Of a DNA stretch of 64,000 bases, positions 32,752-42,344 are shown piece after piece; position 1 is the stretch's first letter, and every line of letters starts with the position of its first letter. The notes under the pieces were generated by a model. The model saw nothing but the letters and a program-made list of their open reading frames with translations. It was not told the DNA's origin and ran no database searches. The stretch is from positions 186,001 through 250,000 of the forward strand of contig JAFEKR010000005.1 of assembly GCA_019022495.1 (NCBI GenBank). Reading direction: 5' to 3'. A program made the translations under genes and the position numbers. This DNA comes from Epichloe hybrida. Lineage: Eukaryota > Ascomycota > Sordariomycetes > Hypocreales > Clavicipitaceae.

Positions 32752-35149
32752 TCAAGAAAACGCAAACCGTGACAGGTTCAATTTTCTCGGTGGTGACTCG
32801 ACTTCTTCGTCCACTTCGCCGTCACTATCGGGGATGATCTGATCCTCGCTTCCAACACATGGCCTGTTGAGTGCCCCGACTTCAACCACATCAACCTTTG
32901 GTAGCGGTACAAATGATGGATTCACCGGTAAATCCTTGGCCATGTCATGGACCAGCTTTGGATTCGGCCTCGGCTTGGCTGGTTGGGGCGATGCCATCGA
33001 GTTGGTCGCGCGTGCGCCGAGTCTCTGCAGCGGAGTCAAGATGGATGATGCGGCTGTCGACGGTCCGGTGGACGGTGTAGGTCCCATACTAAATACTGAT
33101 GACTGGTACGACATTGATGATGACGGTGTGGCCAAAGGTCGGGATGAAAAAGTGAACCGGCTGAGATTCGGTCGTGACGGTGTCGCGAGCGTCTGTTGCT
33201 GCTGAGGTTTGGTGGACAGCGGAGGCCGCATCATGCCATCGGAAGAGTTCTCCTTTGTTTGCGACGGTATCGTGATTTGTGTGTCGTCGTTGGTGCCCTG
33301 GCTTGTCGATTGGCTAGCTTCATCTGCCATAGACTGACTCATTTGTTGCTGCGAGGCCTGCGAGTCGTCGCTGAAGATGGCAATAGACTTGTTTGGTTTG
33401 CTTGACGGCTTCCACCCCTCGAAATCGGGCAAGTCGCGCAGGCTTTCTTCGATTGAGTCGTCCGAAAATAAGTACGCGTCACTTCTGGCCCTTGCTGGAC
33501 TCTTCCTGGTTTTTGCGAGAGGAAAGAATTTGCTCTTCTTGGGCGATGTGTCGTCTACTTCACCATCGTCGTCACAGAGGCGCAGTTTTTTCTGTGGCCG
33601 GTTTGGAGGCCCGGATTGGGGAACAACGGCTGGTGACGGAAGTAAAACATCATCGAGAGATTTTGCTGGGGCAGGACTGCTCGCCACTCGTGCAAGCATA
33701 CTAGAAATAGGTTCCGTTCTCCGTCGTTGAAGCCTGGGGGATGTTCTGGTAGGAGCATATCTACTTCTGCTGGGTGTTGAGGCTGGATTACTGGTTGCTT
33801 GTCTAGAATTTTCGACGTATGGTCTAGGCAAGGGAAACACCCGTGGGACCAGCCCCCTGTCAGTAATTTGCGCAACTCTTTGAGGGTCGACTGAAAAGCA
33901 ATTGGCGTCCATTTCACCCATGGGTATTCGGCCTTGTCCCTTGAAGTAGGTTGTAATAGGTTTACGCGGCGGTACAATCGTAGCCGCTGTTTGAGAATGT
34001 CTCCTCTTAGAAGGCGTTGTCGCGATGACTATGGGTGTCTTTGTGATTGGGTTGACGTCACCAGCGGCGATGGCCGTAGCCAGCTCCGGTTCAACATAAG
34101 CACCAATAAAGGGCATTTCCTCAGCCGTTCGGGTGCCGTCTAATTCAGTCAGATGGACCAAGCCCTTCTTCTTCGGACAAAACACCCATTGATGCAAGAA
34201 CGTTAGTTCAGCTTGGTAAAATTGAGTCAGATAGTTCTCGGAGACGCGTTTCCCGTCGAATTGCAGCAGGCGGACCACTCGCTCGGGCGTTTTCGACTTG
34301 CGAAGCATGCGGTACGCGGTCTTTAATCCCACTCCTGGAAGCCCATTGAGATAATCACAGCCGCTCATGATGGCCATTCGTCTAAAGTCGGTATCGGTCC
34401 ATCCAGTGAGGGACACTTCCCGACAAGCACCGAAATCGCGACGATTTATCTCAATACAATTGCCATACTGATCCAGCTTGGTCAGTAGACGCTTTGCACC
34501 AAATACAAGAAGATCCGAGTCGTCTGAAAGGATGCCGTTGACTAAGCCCTGACGCTCCAGATACACAAGCTGTGCATCGGCTTCATACGGAGCCACGACG
34601 TAAGGAATGCCCATCTGCTTGAGTTGCTGGATGAGACACGAGGCCATTTCCGGGGTGATATCAATGCATTTTTGAAACTCTTGGGCGGCCTGAGATGACT
34701 TGCCTGCTTTGAGCAGTTCGTTGGCGAGCTTTTTCTTCTCCTCTCGCTTCTTTGCCCTAGAAATCTCGGTTGCGGCCTTGCTTGGAAGGAAGTCACCATC
34801 AAAAACCATGTATGGAGTTACGCCAAAGTGCTGCAGCATTCGCACACGATGCAGTGCAGCGGTGACATATCTGCCATGTTGTGTTAGATCGATCAAGTGG
34901 TTAGTACGTTTATGGAAACAGTGTAACTGACCTTCTCGTCTGTTTTCCCTGTCCGAGCTCGACGGCGCACGAGTAAGCAGCTCGATGGAGCCATCCGTAT
35001 GCGTCGACGGCTAGTGTCTCGCCGTGACACTTCTTGAGTTCCAGAGGGCGTTGAATGGATTTGAGCAAAGGTAGAAGCCCTGATCATTGTTAGTCTTGAA
35101 GTGCACACATCTCATCTTGAAAGATACTGTACGGACCTGACACGCCCAT
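32752..35149 (-). CDS. exo1: Exonuclease 1 (5'-3' DNA exonuclease/flap nuclease)
   Basis: XPG/FEN-family nuclease for mismatch repair and long-range end resection in recombination. Exons: 35149-35137 (13 nt), 35079-34932 and 34870-32752, 759 residues. The tiny first exon encodes MGVSG, and splicing restores the invariant N-terminus MGVSGLLPLLKSIQRPLEL. Active-site motifs are in place: LAVDAYGWLHRAA, VFDGD, APYEADAQLVYL, SDDSDLLVFG, and SGCDYLNGLPGVGLKTAYR (helix-hairpin-helix). The C-terminal half (after about residue 330) is Ser/Pro/Thr-rich and disordered, as usual for the regulatory and MutL/MutS-binding tail, and ends in NLSRFAFS. Introns are 57 and 61 nt. The gene is divergent from tma16. 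Confidence 0.94.
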
Positions 35150-36386
35150 CTTGAGGGGTTACAACGTCACGCAGGACCCTGGCAATTGGGCGTTGTGATG
35201 GTACGCGGGCTAACACCAATTGATCGATGACATTGGAGTTGCTACAATGCCGCTGTAGAAGCTGGCAGCTTCCAGCCGCTAGCAATTGGGTGATGAGCAC
35301 GGTGTGAATGAAGCCAAAGTCCGGCGCGTGTTTTTTCGAGACGAATCTAAATATGATGATAATCAGGCTAGGAGGAGGTCGGAGGCGATAGGCGACTTCG
35401 CAAACGAGACGCAGCGAGGCCAGGATCGTGTGTTACAAGCACCGAGACGCGTGGGCATCGAGGCTCAAAGAAGAAGAAGAAGAAGCAGTCGCGCAAGGAG
35501 GACTCGAGGTAGATAAAGACGTCAGTTGCGATGAGACGAGGCCGAGATTACAGTGGCCGACTGGGTTGAGGTCGGACGCGGTTGCAGGCAGGTGGACTTG
35601 TTGTTTGGCGGACAGGACAGGAAAGATGGCGGCTTAATATTATGGGCTGACGCGAGAGTGCAATAGCCACGAGCAGGCAGAGTACACCAGGAAAGACTGG
35701 ACCGCCAAATTTGAGAAGAGCTCGTGAGCAGATGGGCGTTTGTCGTGGGCTCGAGAGGGCAAAGAGTTGTGAGAAAAAATGCAAGTTGACGAAACAGAGC
35801 TTCATACGATACTCGGTGTCTTGCCATAATAACGCGTGCCAAGCTGCTGGCTGACGGACTGACGGACAGGGCTACGTAGGGATACAACCCACTGTACGTA
35901 CCCAGGCCACAGGTACCGGGGCAGGTACCTGGGCAGGTACTCGAGACGCGTTGATTTGTCGTCGTCTTGACGAGGCCTAAAGCGGCATGGCTCCCGTGCG
36001 CCGACAATCCAACATTCCCCCCAGCCAAGACAACGCACCTGCCGGACTGCCGGGGCTTGGTGAGGCCAACTTGCAAATTTTATGCCGCTGCTTCAAGCGC
36101 CGAGACCGATGATGCCGAGATGGACGAATGAATCTCTTGGAGACCCGGAGACCCGGTCAAGACTGTTTGAACCCGGGCAATGTCGACTGGTCTTGGCTAG
36201 CTGGTTTGGAGTCGAGAGCGGTGCAGGTGCAGGTGCAGGTGCAGGTGGGGCCGACACCCCCCCCAGGGACTAGCTTCTTTGCTTGTCATCGCAAAGACAA
36301 CTTTTTTTCCCCCAACAACAAGGCTCGTCGTCGTTGGAGTCGCCGCCAGCATCCGAATTCCCTTTATATGAATAATAGCACTCGAA
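35150..36386. promoter_or_regulatory. Divergent promoter region exo1 / tma16
   Basis: No gene recognised in 1.2 kb. Simple repeats include AAGAAG (35468-35488), GGTACC/GGCAGGTACC-type units near 35910-35945, and four GCAGGT units (36223-36246). Open frames up to 184 codons (35522-36076, minus) show no domain. Confidence 0.45.
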
Positions 36387-37104
36387 ATGCCTAGCTCACT
36401 CGAAAAGACGCGCAAGCAAATCGCCAAGAAGCGCAATGGAGAAGTCAACGCCTTGCATGTCAAGTCAAGAGACTCGTTTCGCCTGCACAAAGCTGCCATT
36501 CGAGATCAAAGGCTGGGGAAGCTCGCTGCTGCCAGAGGCAAGAAAGAGCAACCCATTAGTATGTGTCGGTTGCCGAGGAGTGAATGTCTTTGCTCCAGTC
36601 TGACTTACTGCGCGCTCAGTGGACCGAGTTGCCTTCTTCCAAGAAGGGTTGGCTGGGAAAGGCAATGATGAACCTCTCGATATAGAAGCACTCCAGTCCC
36701 TGGTTCAAAAGTGAGACCACCTTAACATATGGCGAAGACCACAACTGATTCAGGTTCTCCAAGATTCGTTCATCAGCACGATGAAGAATATCATGCTGTG
36801 AAGAAGGCTCGTCGATCTGGTCGTCCGCCAAGCACCAAGGAAGATATGCTCAAGTTGAAGATGAAAGCCTTGGAAACCGAATACGAAAAGGGATTCGGTA
36901 GGCACACATTCTGAACGGCTCTGTTCTTGGAACACCGTGACTAATGACCTTCTAGTATTACCCGATATCACGTCACCGGAGAACGCGAAACTGTTGGAGA
37001 AATGGAAGGGTGAATGGGCATACCTGGCAACGTTGTCCTGGGTCAAAGTATCGAGCGCTGGTCAGATGCGCCCTGCCGAGTTTCCCTCCAAAGGCATCAA
37101 CTAG
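36387..37104 (+). CDS. tma16: Translation machinery-associated protein Tma16
   Basis: Small basic protein associated with pre-60S ribosomes; in yeast it binds nuclear 60S precursors. Four exons: 36387-36558, 36620-36710, 36764-36897 and 36956-37104, 181 residues. Recognisable features are the N-terminus MPSSLEKTRKQIAKKRNG, then SRDSFRLHKAAIRDQRLGKLAAARGKKEQP, RVAFFQEGL, GRPPSTKEDMLKLKMKALETEYEKGF, and the C-terminal LPDITSPENAKLLEKW..WAYLATLSWVKV. The acceptor of intron 2 needs care: a CAG at 36751-36753 lies 10 nt before the CAAG acceptor at 36763, and only the latter keeps the frame. Exo1 lies upstream in divergent orientation and mam33 downstream on the same strand. Confidence 0.9.
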
Positions 37105-37847
37105 TGGATCTGACCGTTCCAGAGACTGGTGAGACGGCAACATATATAGCTGATCAGCAACGTGTTAGTGTCAGGCGCAATGGCCGGATGATGTTGAGCA
37201 ACCTCACGTTGGAGGACTGCTGACATGGCAGCCGACGCCTGCAAGTCTGATGCTCCCCTGATCAGAAGGGGGAATGGCTCGGTCATCTTTTTTCGAACAG
37301 GATAACTTGGGATGCGGCACGAAGTCTCAGACCAAAAACCAAGGCGTTTGCGGCGTTGAAAGCTACTTGATTTTGTCCGTGGTGTGGGGTTGGACCCAAA
37401 CAAAATGAAGCTGTAAGGAGGAGATTTGTTTCTTACAAGTTCACGCCTGGTAGATGAAACACGAAATGACGAATATCTAGATCCATTCACTCAGAGCTCA
37501 GTACTATTGAGAATCGTGACTAGCCTAATCCCTACGACGCCATTCACGTAATAGCTTGCTGCGGTCACTTTGCCATTGTTCCATCATGAGCGATCCTGAC
37601 CAATCACGTGCAGCCGTGGACCCCAGTCCGCCAGGGTACGGGCGCTCCTGGGCCGGGATCCTAAAAATTTCAGAAGCTCATTCTAGCCAACACAAAACCG
37701 CCAAACTTCGTACTCACTCACCCCTGGGTATAGCAGTTTCTCATCTCTCTTTCTCTTCTCCTTCACAGCTTCCAACTCCAACAAACTCAACAGCGCATCT
37801 CATCACATCTCATCACATCTCATCACATCTCATCACATCTCATCACA
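37105..37847 (+). promoter_or_regulatory. tma16-mam33 intergenic region with repeat-bearing leader
   Basis: Contains the tma16 3' end and the mam33 promoter. The last 100 nt before the mam33 ATG are pyrimidine-rich. They finish in five perfect tandem copies of CATCTCATCA (37796-37845), just 2 nt from the start codon. No other gene is seen. Confidence 0.6.
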
Positions 37848-38839
37848 ATGCTTTCCATCCGAAGCTTTGCACGATCCGCACCCCGGGCTGTATCTCGCCT
37901 CGCCACCGCTTCAATGCGATCTAGCGTCGCCCGCCCCGGCACCCTCATCAAGACATCAGCCGTGAGCGCCCTGCGGCAATCCACCGGTGCCAGCTTCTCA
38001 ACGACTGTCCGTCGCCGCGCTGCCGACGGTGAGACCGATGATGAGCTCGCTGCCAAGCTCGAGAGCGAGATCCAGATCGAGGAGGACATGAAGGCCCAGG
38101 AGCAGCAGCCCGCTAGCATCAAGGACTTTTTGGACAACAGCCCCTTTGAGCTGATCGATACTCCTGGACAGGAGCTTGTCAAACTGGTTCGATCATTCGG
38201 CAACGAGAAGTCAGTACCCATCATCTATCGAGAGGAATCTTCCTCGGCACCCCGCCCCCCCTCAAAAGAAGAAAAATAAAAATAAAAATAAAACCCTAAT
38301 GCTCTTCTAGAATCACCGTCAGCTTCTCCATCGCCGACATCACCAACTACGACCCCTACACCGAGGATGCCGCCCTCGAAGACGAAGAATTCGACGAATC
38401 CGCACAGTCCCCAAATAAGCAGGCCAATGGCCGTCCTGAAGAAGACGTCGACGAGATGGAAGACGAGCTCGACGACGAGGCGGCCGCCCCCATCAACCTC
38501 TCCATCGTTGTCGAGAAGCCCGGCAAGACTGCCGGTGCTCTCAACATTGACGCCACCGCCCAGGACGGCAACATTGTCGTCGAGAACATGTTCTTCTACG
38601 AGGACGCCAAGGTCGCAAAGGTCGACAGCCCCGAGTCCGCCCAGAAGCGCGCCGATGTCTACCCCGGTCCTCCCTTCGGCAGCCTCGACGAAGACCTGCA
38701 GGTTCTGATGGAGCGGTTCCTCGAGGAGCGCGGCATCACGCAGGCCCTGGCCGTCTTCGTCCCCGACTACGTGGACGTCAAGGAGCAGCAAGAGTACCTC
38801 AGGTGGCTGAGCAACGTCAAGGCCTTTGTTGACGCGTAA
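37848..38839 (+). CDS. mam33: Mitochondrial acidic matrix protein Mam33 (p32/C1QBP family)
   Basis: Trimeric acidic protein of the mitochondrial matrix, linked to mitochondrial ribosome function and respiratory complex assembly. Two exons: 37848-38209 and 38311-38839, 296 residues. The first ~45 residues are rich in Arg, Ser and Ala with no acids (MLSIRSFARSAPRAVSRLA), a clear presequence ending near FSTTVRRRAADG. The mature part holds DDELAAKLESEIQIEE, then ITVSFSIADI, a long acidic insert (EEDVDEMEDELDDEAAA), LNIDATAQDGNIVVENMFFYEDAK, YPGPPFGSLDEDLQVLMERFLEERGI and YVDVKEQQEYLRWLSNVKAF, all p32 family blocks. The intron is 101 nt. Confidence 0.94.
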
Positions 38840-39602
38840 ACTACCACCCCTGCTTTCGTCAGAAAGCCAAGAACTTACTGTACGTCGGCGGAAGTTTTTC
38901 GCTCGCACTGTATCAATTGCTGGGCTGTAAGGCCTGGAAGACCCCGTGTCTAGTCTAGACACGGACTGACTTGAAGAAGGAACAAGAAACGATACCTCAC
39001 CTCACTCATGGCAGTGAAGTCTTGTATCGACCGTGTTATAAAAATATGTAACCCCATGTTGTAATATTAGTAGCAGTAATCTGCTTGTACAAGGAAGAAG
39101 AAACAATTCCACACGAACAAGCAGTTGTTCAGAATACCCCCAATTCAAACGTTGCCGTGTCTCGGCGCATCGGTGATACACCCAAGTCCATGTCTCATCG
39201 TGACCTGTCGCCCACTCGTCTACCACGACGTACGTGAGTGAGCTCACACAGGTACACATCTTAGTCACTGGACGCCACTACGAGACCTGGACAGAGTTTC
39301 GATCGAAAACAACGCTAGCTAGGTACACAACGGCCACCTACTACTCGACATGAGCAAAATGCCAAGGCAGTACATTCTCAAGTTTTACCACCACCGTGAT
39401 CAAGACCAAGACTAAGACCAAGACATCCCTCAAATGCTGACACAACTCCCATAAGGAGGTAATGCACATGATTGTAATCGCGCCCCTAGCCCAACTTGGC
39501 GTTCCCAGAAAACGAATACGGCGCTTCCCACCAACTAAGCCTTTACTCACCCATACAATACATGTGTAAATGGATATGCGGCGCCTTCTTTCTTAGGGAT
39601 CT
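38840..39602. other. Convergent intergenic region mam33 / oxysterol-binding protein
   Basis: No gene recognised. It holds both 3' UTRs and a GACCAAGACTAAGACCAAGAC-like short repeat near 39401-39423. Confidence 0.5.
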
Positions 39603-41431
39603 CTACAAGATACCTTCCATTGACCATTCACCTCTTTGAGCCCGCTCCAGCACTTGTCTTCCCTTTTCCGTCAAGTCGGGTTTCCCGCCGTTGCCAACGA
39701 CGTGTTCGAAAAACACGGGCTGCCACGTCTCGTTGTTTTTCTCGCGCTCTCTAGCTTTCTCGCGTTGTTGTTCTTCCAGCTCGACTTTGATCTCGGTCGC
39801 TTTGGAGAATTGCTTGGCGTGGATGGCTTTGGTAACGCCCCCCCAGAGGACGAGGGATTCGTTGGGGAGTTGTTGGTCTTCGGGGGGTATGACCTTTGAT
39901 GCGACGTCGAGGGGGGCCACGTCGATGATGGTGTATTGCTGCTCGGGTGGGACGGATTTCTATTTGGAGAGAATAAGCACGTTGGCTTTGACGCATGTTT
40001 TGATTGTCGCAGGAGAGGTGGATGGGGAGCTATTGGGGGCAAGACAGACTAACCACTGGTGTCGAACCAATTGTAAAGACAACCTTTTCTCTCCACGGGC
40101 CACTGAGTCGGATGAGGATATCGTCGTCGGGAACATCTTGGACTCGCGTCTTGTTGTCGTTCTCGGGATCATATCGGAAGACAACGCCGTCGATTTTGTT
40201 TGTGGTTCGGCCGAGCCAACCTTCGTCGACGTAGTGGAGAATGGCTTTGATCTTGGTTTCAGGACATGTGATGTAGGCCATCTCACTCACAGACACGCTG
40301 AGAGATCCTCGCAGAATGCCGCCCAGATGGGCAGCAGGATGCGTGAGTTGGTAAGTCTCGCCGCCATACTTATCCAACGAGATGAAAATACCCATGTTGT
40401 GCTCGCCCGGTAAAACTTTGACCGATGTGCCTGTGAATTTGGCAGTGATCTGGTCAAAGCCGCGCGCGGTCAAACCCCTTTCGGGACAAGTTATGTGGAA
40501 CGCGCTCACCGGAGGGTGATGGGATGTCTGTTCGGTGAGGTACGAAACTCGAATCGGTTTCTTGTTTGGTGTTGATGTGCCATGTTTGGGCACAGACAGC
40601 GAGACTGTCGATTCATTCCGGTCGCTCTTGGAAGGAACTTTCAGGCTGCGCAATGATCCCTTGTCCGACCCCGAGGCGGTTGAGCCATTGAGTTCTGCAG
40701 TCTCGATTCTCGGCGCGTTGTCTTCTGTTTCCCAGTTGCACTATTCAAAGAGGGAGGGGGTCAGAATATTTGTCATCGAGAACGAGAACGAAGTCCTTGC
40801 CCGTCTTCACCTCGCGTTCCCACACTACTTTATGCCACCAACGAATGCATGCTATGTTTGTGTGTGCAACGTACCCTGAAAAATTCACCGAGACAAGAAT
40901 TATACGGTTTGCAGGGCTTGCCCTTTGCATATTTCAAGTCTTTTGTGAGCCAGAAACGAATGACTTCGAGCATGCGATCGAGTGGCTCGCTCGAGGTGCC
41001 GATAGCGATAAAGGCATTCGGTGCGTCGAGGTACGTCCAGTATTCAAGGTTGGGTGTCGGTTCCAGAAGCTGCGAGGGGAGGGAAAATCGGACTGCGGCG
41101 AGATCTGTCACGCCAATGAATCTAATGGCCACGTCATGATCAGTACAACGGACATGGTGATGACAGAAGCTTTGATTTTGACGCCAATAGCAGTTGCTCC
41201 TCACTACTGCATCTCTAAAAGCGCATCTTGAGCAAAAGTTCGTCGGCGGCGCTTGGATTGAGCCCTGTCTCTCTCCGGGTTTGTCGCCGGCGGTGGACAA
41301 GGAACAATAGACAGGGAAAGAAAGAAACGGACGTACTTCTTCAAGATACCAAGAAAGGTTCGCAGCTTGGAGCCATCGCTCTGCGGTCCATCTGGCGCAT
41401 CGACGGTGGCAGTCGCTGTCGATGACGACAT
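39603..41431 (-). CDS. Oxysterol-binding protein-related lipid transfer protein (Osh family)
   Basis: Short OSBP-related protein consisting only of the lipid-binding ORD barrel. It is expected to exchange sterol or phosphatidylserine against PI4P at membrane contacts. Four exons: 41431-41337, 41121-40875, 40740-40054 and 39959-39603, 461 residues. Features in order: N-terminal lid and ORD start KLRTFLGILKK..DLAAVRFSLPSQLLEP, NLEYWTYLD, KPYNSCLGEFFRCNWE, then the family fingerprint EQTSHHPP (residues 184-191, with T where V is usual). GLTARGFDQITAKFTG, YGGETYQLTHPAAHLGGILRG and a charged C-terminal helix region (KVELEEQQREKAREREKNNETW) follow. No PH domain, ankyrin repeat or membrane segment. 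The first intron is long (215 nt). Subclass within the Osh family is not assigned. Confidence 0.92.
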
Positions 41432-42344
41432 GGCGATATCTCGGGTTGGTGATATCTTGTGAGCTTACGGGCGGGAAGGTGGGCAATCCGAGGTCGGCCA
41501 GGCGAATGGGCAAAGTTTTGATGGAGCAGGTCGATCGTGATCCCACCGCAGGCGAATAGAAGATACTGTTCAAGAAGCAAAAGCTGGTGCGCACGGTCGA
41601 GCCGCCTGCTAATAGAAAATAGCCGAGTATCGAGGAAGTGAGTTAAAATGCAAAAAGTCGGTCGAGGCGAGGGCGGTTTGGTTTGGAATTTTCCAACAAA
41701 CACACACGCGTTGAGCGGACCGGAGCTTGGCCCCCAGCGACTTGGATCGTGGTGGTGGGCCTGTGGCACAGGTGGCGCTGGTGGGCTGGTGGGCTGGTGG
41801 TGGGATTGGTGGGGTAGAGACCGACTACCATGCTACCATGCACATGGGCCGACTTCTTGGCCGACTTCTTGGCCCATGTGCATCTACATGTGCATCTACA
41901 TGTAAGGTGACTAAGATACGGCGAATAAGCCTTATGTACATGGAGAACCCTCTACGGAGTATTGTGAGGTTGATCCGCTTCTCCTCTTGGGAGAATTGTC
42001 GAATTTCGAGCGTGGGAAGTGCACACCAATTGCGTCTAATCAACGTGACACCCTGGAGGAAATCTCTATGTACATCTGTTGTGCCGATCTGACAATGCTC
42101 AACATCGGCTGTGTTACGTGTTGCATGTGGCTCCTGCCCATTTCCTGTCGTCTTGGCACATGATAATCCGTACAACAGATGACGTGTTGGGCTGATTGCA
42201 TGCGTGCCTGCAAGGCTGCAAGCCCGCAACCCCCACCATGAGATCTTCCCAGTAACAACAGCCTGCGTCTGGTCCGATTTGAGCCTCACCCATCGGCAAA
42301 GCGATGCCCGCACCCAATACTAGGGATATCTGTGTCTGGTCAAC
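41432..42344. promoter_or_regulatory. Divergent promoter region osh / sro7
   Basis: No gene recognised. Notable are G/T-rich repeats (41770-41818) and a perfect hairpin with 13-bp arms ATGCACATGGGCC (41838-41850 and 41871-41883). Its loop is a tandem GACTTCTTGGCC. A CATCTACATGTG direct repeat with TACATGTA follows at 41897. Confidence 0.5.

Noticed and set aside
38225..38962. 245-codon minus-strand frame over mam33
   Set aside because: Antisense shadow: Val/Leu/Gly-rich translation of the acidic coding repeats.
39691..40413. 240-codon plus-strand frame over the oxysterol-binding protein gene
   Set aside because: Antisense shadow crossing two intron borders of the supported gene.
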